Under the pieces are notes generated by a model. It was not told where the DNA came from. It was given only the letters and a program-made list of their open reading frames with translations, and did no database searches. Of a stretch of DNA of 64,000 nt, positions 46,137 through 55,076 are shown piece after piece; position 1 is the first letter of the stretch; every line of letters starts with the position of its first letter. Location: positions 1 to 64,000 of the forward strand of contig SCRJ01000198.1 of the NCBI GenBank assembly GCA_004298115.1. The letters run 5' to 3'. The DNA is from Acidobacteriota bacterium (GTDB lineage Bacteria; Acidobacteriota; Thermoanaerobaculia; Thermoanaerobaculales; Thermoanaerobaculaceae). A program made the position numbers and the translations under genes.

Positions 46137-46176
46137 TTGGCCTCAACACGTGAAGAAATGCACAAGGAGGCATCAC

Positions 46177-46521
46177 ATGAGGAAAGGGAAGTTGTTGGCT
46201 GTGGTTGGGGCGGCGGCGCTTGCGACCGCTGGGCTGGCGTCGGCGGCCGAGCCGGACGGTCGGGTGCTCTTCAAGGAGTACTGCAAGCCGTGCCATGCCG
46301 CCAACTCGCCGCACGGCGAGGTCACGCCGATGACGCTGATCCAGGACCAGTGGGAGCGCTTCTTCAAGGAGAAGCTCGTGCCCAGCCACAAGGAACTGGT
46401 CGACAGCAATCACGGTGGGAAGAAGGTGCTCGACGTGATCACGCCGGAGATGCTGCAAAAGATCAAGAAGTTCGCCATCGATCACGCGGCCGACTCCGAG
46501 CACCCGATGACCTGCGGCTAG
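46177..46521 (+). CDS. monoheme c-type cytochrome
   Basis: Signal peptide and 'YCKPCH'; preceded by AAGGAGG. Confidence 0.82.
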   Translation: MRKGKLLAVVGAAALATAGLASAAEPDGRVLFKEYCKPCHAANSPHGEVTPMTLIQDQWERFFKEKLVPSHKELVDSNHGGKKVLDVITPEMLQKIKKFAIDHAADSEHPMTCG

Positions 46522-46550
46522 ACGGCACGAACAGAAGGAGGAGGGACCCC

Positions 46551-48194
46551 ATGAGACGAATATTCGTTGTTCTGGCCGCACTCGTGTTCGTGCCGGCGCT
46601 CGCGCTCGCGCAGGCGCAGGCCAACGACGAGGAGGGCGCCAAACTGCGCAAGGACATCAAAGAGCTCGAGAAGAGGCTCGACAAGGTCGAGCGCAAGAGC
46701 GCCCTCGACCGGGTGCGGTTCTCGGGCGACTACCGGTTCGAGGCGCACTCGATCCAGGCGTCGATCCCGAACCACTACGACGGCATGAAGCTGCAGGCCG
46801 GTCTGGTCAACACGATCTTCTACTACGGCGCCACCGGCCAGCTGCCCACCGGCCTGGATCAGGTCAACCAGTTCGTCGCCAGCCACTACGGCGATTACCT
46901 CTATTTCACCAGCAACCTGACGTTCGCCCAGCTCAAGCAGTACATGGGCAGCTTCCCCGCACCGATGCAGGCGGGCCTGATGCAGATGCTGCTGCCCGCC
47001 GCCTACACCAAGGGCTACGACGTCAACAACTCGCTGCTGTACACCAACCGCCTGCGCCTCAACTTCGACGCCGACGTGGCCCAGAACGTCAAGTTCGCCG
47101 GCCGGCTCTCGATGTACAAGGTGTGGGGCGACTCGACCGGTGTCCAGGTCTTCAACGGCCAGTCGAACAGCTTCGACATCGACGGCAACACCAGCACCGT
47201 TCCCAACTCCGACATCCTCCGCGTCGAGCGGGCGTACTTCGACTGGGACAACATCGGCGGCACGCCGCTCTATCTCTCGATCGGCCGCCGGCCCTCCACG
47301 GGCGGCCCGCCGATGAACATCCGGCAGGGCGAGATGCGTGGCGGCACGCCGATGGGCTCGCTCATCGACTTCCAGTTCGACGGCATCACCGCCGGTTACC
47401 ACTTGAGCGACACCTCGACGCTGCGCCTGTGCTACGGCCGCGGTTTCGAGAGCGGCTTCGGCAACGGCGAGGTGCTGCAGCAGCCGGCCGACCGGCTCAA
47501 GGACGCCGACTTCCTGGGTCTCAACTGGGATATCTACAACACCGACGAGATGCTGTTGCAGACCACGGTGGCGCGGGCCTTCAACCTCACCGACGGCTTC
47601 AACGGGCTCATCGTCATGCCCAACAACCCGATCACCGGCGCTCCGGTCGGCGGCCCGGTGGTGATGCGCTTCACCCCGTCCGCCAACCTTGGCGACATGG
47701 ATATCGCGGGGATCGTCCTGCAGCGCCGCGACGGGCCGGTCGACTGGTTCGTCAACCTCAACTACGACAAGAGCCACCCCAACGGGATCACCGGGCCGTT
47801 CGGCGGCTTGTTCTCGGACCCGTTCGAGGTGCCGAAGGAGCACAGCGGCACGATGTACTACGCCGGCGCCCGCTACTCGTTCAACGACGACAACACGATG
47901 GTCGGGGCGGAGTACAACCACGGCTCGCAGTACTGGTTCAACTTCACGCCGTCGCAGGACGACATCATCGCGCCGAAGACCGCGACGCGCGGTCACGTGA
48001 TCGAGGCGTACGTCATCCACAAGATCAACCCGCGCTTCCTGGTGCGTCTGGGCTACATCGACTACACCTATGACTACTCGGGCTCGGGCTGGCACATCGG
48101 GTCGCCGAAGAAGCTCGACAGCACGCCGGTGCTCGGCTTCCCGACGTACGACAAGGCCAAGATGTGGACGCTGTCGATGACGGCGAGGTTCTAG
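46551..48194 (+). CDS. outer-membrane porin-like protein (DUF3373-like)
   Basis: Signal peptide, short coiled coil 'LRKDIKELEKRLDKVE', then beta-barrel-like strands ending in aromatic F. Confidence 0.7.
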   Translation: MRRIFVVLAALVFVPALALAQAQANDEEGAKLRKDIKELEKRLDKVERKSALDRVRFSGDYRFEAHSIQASIPNHYDGMKLQAGLVNTIFYYGATGQLPTGLDQVNQFVASHYGDYLYFTSNLTFAQLKQYMGSFPAPMQAGLMQMLLPAAYTKGYDVNNSLLYTNRLRLNFDADVAQNVKFAGRLSMYKVWGDSTGVQVFNGQSNSFDIDGNTSTVPNSDILRVERAYFDWDNIGGTPLYLSIGRRPSTGGPPMNIRQGEMRGGTPMGSLIDFQFDGITAGYHLSDTSTLRLCYGRGFESGFGNGEVLQQPADRLKDADFLGLNWDIYNTDEMLLQTTVARAFNLTDGFNGLIVMPNNPITGAPVGGPVVMRFTPSANLGDMDIAGIVLQRRDGPVDWFVNLNYDKSHPNGITGPFGGLFSDPFEVPKEHSGTMYYAGARYSFNDDNTMVGAEYNHGSQYWFNFTPSQDDIIAPKTATRGHVIEAYVIHKINPRFLVRLGYIDYTYDYSGSGWHIGSPKKLDSTPVLGFPTYDKAKMWTLSMTARF

Positions 48195-48337
48195 CGGGGG
48201 GAGTCCCGGCAGGGAGCCGGGACCGGAGCCGAGAGGGAGCGGCCGCTCGACCATGGTTTCACCAGGACGAATGCGGTCGCGAACGTCCGGCGCCGGCTCC
48301 CGGCTCCCGGCAGTACGCCGACCGCAGGAGGGTTGAC

Positions 48338-49750
48338 ATGAGAACGATCACCGCTGTCGTGGCTTCGGTCGGGCTGCTGGCCGGGGCCGCTCACGCCAAG
48401 GAGTACTCGCACCAGAAGTACTTCGAGCACTACGAGGGGACGAAGACGTGCCTGAAGTGCCACGAGAAAGAGGCCACCACCTTCTTCCACTCGCAGCACT
48501 ACCAGTGGCTCGGCCAGGCGCCGCAGATCGTCAACTCGCACGGCGAGAAGCTTGGCAAGCTCAACACGATCAACGATTTCTGCACGAACCCGCAGAGCAA
48601 CTGGATCGGCCTCGTGCGCAACTCGCGCGGCGAGGTCCTGACCAAGGGGTGCTCGCAGTGCCACGCCGGCCTGGGCGCGCTGCCGCAGGCGAAGATCTCG
48701 CAGGCCCAGCTCGAGAACATCGACTGCCTGATCTGCCACGCGTCCGGCTACCAGCGCGACCTCTACCAGAACCCGGACGGCTCCTGGTCCTGGAAACCGG
48801 TGCTGTGGAAGAACCAGGAGGGGATGGACTCCGTGTCGAAGCGGATCGGCCTGCCGACCAGGACCAACTGCCTGCGCTGCCACGCGGGCTCCGGCGGCGG
48901 ACCGAACTTCAAGCGCGGCGACCTCGAGTACGCCCTTGCGGACACCGACAAGGCGTTCGACGTCCACATGGGCAGCGACGGCGCCAACCTGCAGTGCACC
49001 GACTGCCACGCCGGTGAGGACCACCGCGTGCGCGGCCGCGGCAGCGACCTGTCCGGTACGGACGATCCTGCCAAGCCGCTGTCGTGCGACGACGCCAACT
49101 GCCACGGCGCGGCGCCGCACAAGGCCGAGGTGCTCAACTTCCACGCGCAGCGCGTCTACTGCACCACGTGCCACGTCCCGGTGTTCGCCAAGCAGGACGC
49201 CACCGACATGGTGCGCGACTGGTCGAAGCCGTCGTACAACGCCGAGCTCGACAAGTGGAGCGCGACGATCACGATGGGCAAGGACGTCGTGCCGGTGTAC
49301 GCCTGGTACAACGGCACCACCTGGGAGCAGCTTCCCGGCCAGCCGGTCAAGCGCCTGGCCGGCGGGGCGGTGGGGATGATGATGCCGCAGGGCGACCGCA
49401 ACGACCCGAAGGCGCGGATCTTCCCGTTCAAGCTCCACCGCGCCAAGATGCCGGTGCTCGACGGCAAGAACTTCATCATCCCGATCGTGGTCGAGGAGTT
49501 CTTCGCCAACGGCAACATCGACGAGGCGGTCAAGCACGCGGCGCTCGACACGTACGGCGTCAAGGACGCCCACTACACCTGGACCGACACCGAGCGCTAC
49601 ATGGGGATCTTCCATGAGGTGACCCCGGCGGCCAAGGCGCTCGCCTGTCTGGACTGCCACGCGCCCGGCGGCCGCCTCGACTGGAAGGCCCTCGGCTACG
49701 CAGGCGATCCGATCCTGGCGCACTTGCAGCCGGCCCACACCGTCAAGTAG
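48338..49750 (+). CDS. octaheme c-type cytochrome (7 CXXCH plus 1 CX4CH)
   Basis: CLKCH, CSQCH, CLICH, CLRCH, CTDCH, CDDANCH, CTTCH, CLDCH. Confidence 0.9.
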   Translation: MRTITAVVASVGLLAGAAHAKEYSHQKYFEHYEGTKTCLKCHEKEATTFFHSQHYQWLGQAPQIVNSHGEKLGKLNTINDFCTNPQSNWIGLVRNSRGEVLTKGCSQCHAGLGALPQAKISQAQLENIDCLICHASGYQRDLYQNPDGSWSWKPVLWKNQEGMDSVSKRIGLPTRTNCLRCHAGSGGGPNFKRGDLEYALADTDKAFDVHMGSDGANLQCTDCHAGEDHRVRGRGSDLSGTDDPAKPLSCDDANCHGAAPHKAEVLNFHAQRVYCTTCHVPVFAKQDATDMVRDWSKPSYNAELDKWSATITMGKDVVPVYAWYNGTTWEQLPGQPVKRLAGGAVGMMMPQGDRNDPKARIFPFKLHRAKMPVLDGKNFIIPIVVEEFFANGNIDEAVKHAALDTYGVKDAHYTWTDTERYMGIFHEVTPAAKALACLDCHAPGGRLDWKALGYAGDPILAHLQPAHTVK

Positions 49751-49774
49751 TCCCTTGACACGACTCTTCTCGCA

Positions 49775-49800
49775 GCGGCGGGCGCCTCGGCGCCCGCCGC
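49775..49800. terminator. strong hairpin between convergent genes
   Basis: Perfect 12-bp GCGGCGGGCGCC-tc-GGCGCCCGCCGC. Confidence 0.65.
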
Positions 49801-49832
49801 TCTCGTTCGTGCGTCCCCGGCCTGTCGCGTCC

Positions 49833-50585
49833 TCAGCGCCGCCAGGCGCGCTCGATCCAGGGAACGGCGGCGCGCAGGTAGGGGACGAACCCGCTCACCT
49901 GGTAGTGCGTGAGGCCGTTCACCACGACGAGGCGCACGTCGTCGCCGCGCGCCTGGAGCTGCCTGGCGACGTCGGCGGTCGGCTTGAGCAGGAGCCGCTC
50001 GTCGTCGCGGCTGTGGATGATGTACAAGGGGATGCGCCAGTCGATCTCGGCGGCCCGCGCCAACGGCAGGCCGGAGACGATGAGCGCGGCGGAGAAGCGA
50101 TCCTGGTGGCGGGCCGCGAGGTACCACGTCCCCATCGCGCCCATGCTGTAGCCCGTCAGCAGGACCCGCGCCGGGTCGATCCGGTAGGTGCGCATCGCCT
50201 CGTCGACGACGGCGAGCACGTCGGTCTCGCTCGCCGGGTCGGTCCACCCCCGCCCGCGGCAGTCGGGGGCGGCGATGACCGCACCGAGATCGCGCAGGCC
50301 GGGCTCGACGAGGGCGGTGAGGAAGCCCTTGCCGAAGAACGGCGTGACCTTGCCGGCGAAGTGCAGCGCAACCACGAGCGGCACCGGCGTTGTGCCGTCG
50401 TAGGCCGCCGGCACCGCGAACGTCACCCGGAGGCCGCCCGGCTGGAGGACCTCCTCGCGGATCGTCGAAGGTTTGGCGGCCACGGCCCGGGCGGCGCCCC
50501 CGCCCGTTCCGAGCGCCGCGGCCGCGAGCCCGACGAGGAGCGCTCGCGCGGCGCCGGGGCCCCGGAGGAACCGCATTCCCCGCAT
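49833..50585 (-). CDS. exported alpha/beta hydrolase (esterase/depolymerase-like)
   Basis: 'VLLTGYSMGAMGTWYLAARHQDRFSAALIVSG', 'IIHSRDDERLL'. Confidence 0.8.
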   Translation of the reverse strand: MRGMRFLRGPGAARALLVGLAAAALGTGGGAARAVAAKPSTIREEVLQPGGLRVTFAVPAAYDGTTPVPLVVALHFAGKVTPFFGKGFLTALVEPGLRDLGAVIAAPDCRGRGWTDPASETDVLAVVDEAMRTYRIDPARVLLTGYSMGAMGTWYLAARHQDRFSAALIVSGLPLARAAEIDWRIPLYIIHSRDDERLLLKPTADVARQLQARGDDVRLVVVNGLTHYQVSGFVPYLRAAVPWIERAWRR

Positions 50586-50629
50586 CGCCCTTCCTCCCGC
50601 GGCCAGCGTGAGGCCGGGGCTGCGCCCCG

Positions 50630-52006
50630 TCAAGGCTCGGGGGCGTTGGCGAGCTGCCACGCCAGGACCGCGGTCGCCGCCACGCCGTCGCGCAGCGCTT
50701 GCGGGTCAACCTTGTCGAGGGTGTCGGCCTGGGTGTGGTGGATGTCGAAGTAGTTGGGGAGATCGACCCGCAGGCCCACCGCGAGGACGCCATCGCGTGC
50801 GATCGGCTCGATGTCGGTGCCGCCGCTGCCGAAGCGCAGCGGCAGCCCGACCGGCTTGACCGCGGCGAGAAGCCAGGCCAGCTGCGCCGGCGTGCCGGAC
50901 GCGGCGAGTTCGAGCGGCGCGCCGCCGCCGCTGTCGCTCTCGTACGCGGCGACGTGAGACTCGGCCTTGTGGGCGGCCTCGTACGCCTTGCCGCCGTCGG
51001 AGCCGTGCTCCTCGTTGACGAACAGGACGCCGCGGATCGTGCGCGCCGGAGCGACGCCCATCGCCTTGATCAGGCGCAGCGCCTCGATGACGTGGATGAC
51101 GCCAGCGCCGTCGTCGTGCGCACCCTGGCCGACGTCCCAGGAATCGAGGTGGGCGCCGATGAGGACGATCTCCTGCGGCCTTGCCGCGCCGCGAACCTCG
51201 CCGACGACGTTCGCGGTCTCGACGTTGCCGGCGCTGTGCGCCTCCATCTCGAGGCGCACGCGCGCCTCGACGCCCGCCCGCGCGAGCCGGGTGATCCACT
51301 CGGCGTACTCGGCGGCGACGATGGCGGCCGGGATCTTCCGCTGTGCCGGGTCGTACCGGAGCATGCCGGTGTGGGCGGTGGCGAGAGAGTGCACCGGCGC
51401 CGCGCGCACCAGAACCGCGACGGCGCCGAGCGCCGCCGCCTTCGACGCGCCGTCGGCGCGGAACCGGACGTAGACCCCGTAGCGGGCGCCGCCGCCGGCC
51501 TCCGGCGGGATCACCGGGTCGTACAGGACGATCTTGCCCTCAACCTTGGGACCGAGCTCGGCGAACGAGCGCACCACCACGACCGGCGCCTCGACGCCCG
51601 GCGTCCCCACCGACTCGCCGATCCCGAGCATCGGCAGGTCGTGGACGACCGGCGCGGTCATGACCGCACGCTCGCGCCCGCGCACCCACAGCTCCGTGGT
51701 CACGGGCTCGAGCCGGACGGCGTCGAGACCGTCCTCGCGCATCGTCGCGGACCCCCACGCCACGGCTCGCTGGAACGCCGGCGACCCGGCCAACCGCGGT
51801 CCGATGCGGTCGCACAGGTAGGCCAGGCGTTCCCAGGCGAGCCGGTCGGCTGCGGCGCTCGCGCGCAGCTCTGCCGGCAGGTTGCGGGGGCCGGGGGCCG
51901 CCGCCGCGGGCGGCGTCTGGGCGGCGGCCGGCAGCGCCAGCAACGCGCCAAGAAGCAGCGCGGCCACATGGTCGACGCCGATACGGCCGTTGCGGTTCGT
52001 GTGCAT
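50630..52006 (-). CDS. M28 family metallopeptidase
   Basis: 'IVLIGAHLDSWDVGQGAHDDGAGVIHVIEALRLIK', 'VLFVNEEHGSDGGKAY'. Confidence 0.88.
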   Translation of the reverse strand: MHTNRNGRIGVDHVAALLLGALLALPAAAQTPPAAAAPGPRNLPAELRASAAADRLAWERLAYLCDRIGPRLAGSPAFQRAVAWGSATMREDGLDAVRLEPVTTELWVRGRERAVMTAPVVHDLPMLGIGESVGTPGVEAPVVVVRSFAELGPKVEGKIVLYDPVIPPEAGGGARYGVYVRFRADGASKAAALGAVAVLVRAAPVHSLATAHTGMLRYDPAQRKIPAAIVAAEYAEWITRLARAGVEARVRLEMEAHSAGNVETANVVGEVRGAARPQEIVLIGAHLDSWDVGQGAHDDGAGVIHVIEALRLIKAMGVAPARTIRGVLFVNEEHGSDGGKAYEAAHKAESHVAAYESDSGGGAPLELAASGTPAQLAWLLAAVKPVGLPLRFGSGGTDIEPIARDGVLAVGLRVDLPNYFDIHHTQADTLDKVDPQALRDGVAATAVLAWQLANAPEP

Positions 52007-52116
52007 GACTGGCCCTCCGCCGCGCGCCGGGACTCTCCGGATGCCCTGGCTCACCGCGGCGACGCACTGATTGCCCCCCGGGGAGGGACGCTCGCGGCGG
52101 CCGAGCCCGCGGTGGG

Positions 52117-52386
52117 CTACTCCGCGGGCGGCGCCTCGTCGGCGGGGTGCCAGAGGTTCTTGTCCTGCAGGAGCTGCTCGGCCGCGGCGACGCCGGTGCG
52201 GAACTCGTCCCACAGCTCCGGGGTGATGGTCACGCCCTTCTTGGTCGGCGCCAGCTCGCCGTTGGCGTCCGTGTAGAACAGGCGGAAGTCGATGTACGTC
52301 TTGCCCTTGAAAATGGAGAGCGAGACCCGCATCGTCTCCTCGCCGTTGCGCTTGAACTCGTGGATGACCGTGCGATCATCAGGCAT
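52117..52386 (-). CDS. PC4/Sub1-like transcriptional coactivator-family protein
   Basis: 'RVSLSIFKGKTYIDFRLFYTDANGELAPTKKGVTITPELWDEF'. Confidence 0.75.
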   Translation of the reverse strand: MPDDRTVIHEFKRNGEETMRVSLSIFKGKTYIDFRLFYTDANGELAPTKKGVTITPELWDEFRTGVAAAEQLLQDKNLWHPADEAPPAE

Positions 52387-52440
52387 CGGTTGCCTCCCTG
52401 CGTCGCGGAGTCTAGCAGGTGGGTCGCCGGGGAGGGGACG

Positions 52441-52851
52441 ATGGCAAAGACGAGCTTCGGGGCCGCGGTGATCCCGCCGCAGGCCGTGACCGCATCGCCC
52501 GTCAAGCGCGCCCGCGGCGCGCGGATGGGCGTTCTGATCGGGCCCGGGCAGGGCGCGCCCAACTTCATCACCCGCCGCTTCGTGCTGGCGCCGGGGGCGC
52601 GCATCCCCGCCCACCGCCACCCCACGATCGAGCATGAGCAGGTGATGGTGCGCGGCGAGATGGTCCTCGGTCTGGACGCCGAGGTGCGCACCGTGCGGGC
52701 CGGCGACGCCATGTACCTGCCGGCCGGGTGCGCGCACTGGTACGAGAACCGCACGACATCGGAGGCGGAGTTCCTCTGCGTCATTCCCAACACTCCGGAC
52801 TACGAAACGGAGTGGCTGGAAGACCCGCCCGAGGGGGCGTTCCTCGGGTGA
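52441..52851 (+). CDS. cupin-domain protein
   Basis: 'FVLAPGARIPAHRHPTIEHEQVMVRGEMVLGLD...GDAMYLPAGCAHWYEN'. Confidence 0.85.
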   Translation: MAKTSFGAAVIPPQAVTASPVKRARGARMGVLIGPGQGAPNFITRRFVLAPGARIPAHRHPTIEHEQVMVRGEMVLGLDAEVRTVRAGDAMYLPAGCAHWYENRTTSEAEFLCVIPNTPDYETEWLEDPPEGAFLG

Positions 52852-53109
52852 CGGGCCGCACACGGCGCGACCGGGGGGTGGAATGCGCCCTGGGTACGTC
52901 GCGTTGCCCGGGTGTTGCGGTCGCGCGGTTGGTCCGCGAGGGCGCGGCTCGGGGAGGGGCCCCGTTCATGGCCGGACGGGGCGTGGTGTCCAGCCGAACG
53001 ACCGCGGCCGTTTTTCGGCGCTTATCTTGGTGGATGCGTTGTCCTGCTCGTGTCGTCCGCTCCCAATTCGAGGGGACGACGCCGTGGCCACGGTCGAAAG
53101 GAGCCGAGG

Positions 53110-53751
53110 ATGAGCCGCACCTTCTTTGCCGTCGTCGCCGCCGCAGCGCTCGCCACCGCACTTCCGTCGTTCGCCCTGGATACGGGCCCGGAGAATCAGT
53201 CCGCCTCCGGGCCGCGGGTCGCGGCGGCCGGCGGGGGCGTCGCCCTTGCCGTGTTGGAGCCGGCTGCGCAGCCGGCCCCGCTACCCAACGAGCAATTCGC
53301 CAGCGGCCGGGTCGTCATGACCACGCCATCCGAGGTCGTCCTCCATACCGCCCAGGGGATGCGGGATTTCGCAATCTCGCAACAGACCGACGAGACGGTC
53401 GTCCCGGTCGAGGGCCAGTGGGTCACGGTGGGGTACGTGCCGCAGGCCGGGGTGGTTCAGGTCGCCGAGGCGCAACCGGCCGCGGCGACGGACCGGACCC
53501 CGACGCGAGTTGCTGAGGCGGCGGTGCCCCCCGCAACCGAGAACCCGTCGCCGCACGCCATGAGCGACACGGAGCCGGCGGAATCGACCCCTGCCGTCGC
53601 CGCCGCACCGGCTGTCGTGCCGGCCGTCGCCAGGGACGCCCACCGTCGGACCCGCCTGCCGAAGACCGCCAGCGACCGGCCGCTGGTCCTGGTCGCAGGC
53701 CTGCTCGCCGTGGCGGCCGCCGGGACGATCCGGCTCGCGCTACACGCATAA
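53110..53751 (+). CDS. secreted protein with C-terminal LPKTA sorting-signal-like motif
   Basis: Signal peptide; C-terminus 'RLPKTASDRPLVLVAGLLAVAAAGTIRLALHA'. Confidence 0.75.
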   Translation: MSRTFFAVVAAAALATALPSFALDTGPENQSASGPRVAAAGGGVALAVLEPAAQPAPLPNEQFASGRVVMTTPSEVVLHTAQGMRDFAISQQTDETVVPVEGQWVTVGYVPQAGVVQVAEAQPAAATDRTPTRVAEAAVPPATENPSPHAMSDTEPAESTPAVAAAPAVVPAVARDAHRRTRLPKTASDRPLVLVAGLLAVAAAGTIRLALHA

Positions 53752-53819
53752 CGACGCACCCTGACGAGCCCCCGGGCGCCGGGTCGTGATCCGGCGCCCG
53801 GAGGCGCCGTCGGCGGGAG

Positions 53820-54449
53820 ATGCGGATGCGAACGAACACACGAGTCGTCGTGGTCGAGCGCGGCCTGTTCGCCGTCGGGTTCGCCTGTCTGGCGTGGTGG
53901 GCGGCGGGCGGCGTCTACGCGCGCTGGGCGAGCGCGGGAGAGAGCCGCCGCCTCGATCGGCTGATCGCCGGCGCCCCGACCCCGGCCGGTTGGCGTGCCG
54001 CGCCGCCGCACCTGGGCGACCCGGTCGGGCGCATCACGATCCCGCGCGTCGGCGTCGGGACGGTGGTCGTGGAGGGGGACAGCGACCTAACGCTGTCGTT
54101 CGCCGCCGGGCACATCCCCGGCACCGCGCTGCCCGGCGAGGCCGGCAACGTCGCGCTGGCGGGCCACCGCGACGGCGTCTTCAGGGGTCTCGCCCGCATC
54201 CGCCGCGGCGACCTCGTTTCCGTCACGACTCCGGCCGGGGTGTTCCGCTACGCGGTCGACTCGCTGCGGGTGGTCAAGCCCGACGACACCGAGGTGCTGC
54301 GCCCGACCCGGAGGCCGACGCTCACGCTCGTCACGTGCTACCCGTTCCGCTACATCGGCGCCGCGCCCGACCGGCTCATCGTCCGGGCCGCGCTCGTCGG
54401 TTCGACCGCGGCCGGCCGGCGGAAGCCATCACCGTCCGGCGACGGCTAG
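53820..54449 (+). CDS. sortase (class D-like)
   Basis: 'VGRITIPRVGVGTVVVEGDS...GNVALAGHRDGVFRGLARIRRGD...TLVTCYPFRYIGAAPDRLIVRA'. Confidence 0.85.
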   Translation: MRMRTNTRVVVVERGLFAVGFACLAWWAAGGVYARWASAGESRRLDRLIAGAPTPAGWRAAPPHLGDPVGRITIPRVGVGTVVVEGDSDLTLSFAAGHIPGTALPGEAGNVALAGHRDGVFRGLARIRRGDLVSVTTPAGVFRYAVDSLRVVKPDDTEVLRPTRRPTLTLVTCYPFRYIGAAPDRLIVRAALVGSTAAGRRKPSPSGDG

Positions 54450-54934
54450 CGCCTCGGCTCGAAGATTCCGAGGTCGCGGTTCTTGCGCACGTTGTCCCAG
54501 GCGAGGAAGCGGCCGTTCATCGCGACGTAGACGCCGTGCGGGAGGCACTGCGCGAGCGAGACGGCGCTGCCCAGGTTGAACAGCCCGTCGGAACTCCCGA
54601 AGGCGTACGGCACCATCGCGCCGGTCAGCACGACGGTCTTGCCGGCAAGCCCCTCGCCGAGGACGCGCGCCGTGGCCTCCATCGTGTCGGTCCCGTGCGT
54701 GACCACGATGCGCTCCTCCTCGGCGCGGCGGCAGTTGTCGAGGATGAGAGCGCGGTCGGCGTCGGTCATGTCGAGGCTGTCCACCATCATCAGGGTGCGC
54801 ACCTTGATCTCCACGTGACAGCGCCCGAGGCGAAGCATCTCGGCGATGTGACTGTCCTGGAAGTACAGCCGCCCGTGGATCTCGTCGTACTCCTTGTCGA
54901 ACGTGCCCCCGGTGATGAAAAGGCCGATGCCCAT
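54446..54934 (-). CDS. asparaginase-domain protein
   Basis: 'GIGLFITGGTFDKEYDE', 'RIVVTHGTDTMEATARVL'. Confidence 0.85.
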   Translation of the reverse strand: MGIGLFITGGTFDKEYDEIHGRLYFQDSHIAEMLRLGRCHVEIKVRTLMMVDSLDMTDADRALILDNCRRAEEERIVVTHGTDTMEATARVLGEGLAGKTVVLTGAMVPYAFGSSDGLFNLGSAVSLAQCLPHGVYVAMNGRFLAWDNVRKNRDLGIFEPRR

Positions 54935-55076
54935 GGCGTCCTTGCTCCCTCGGCCGGCGATAATACGCGACCCGGCGGCGGTCCGCCGCGGCACGCCCCG
55001 TCCGGTTGCCGTAGCGCCGTCCGGGCAAGGCGGCCAACCGCGCCCGTCGGGCCGCTTCGGGGTCAGCCGGCCGGCG

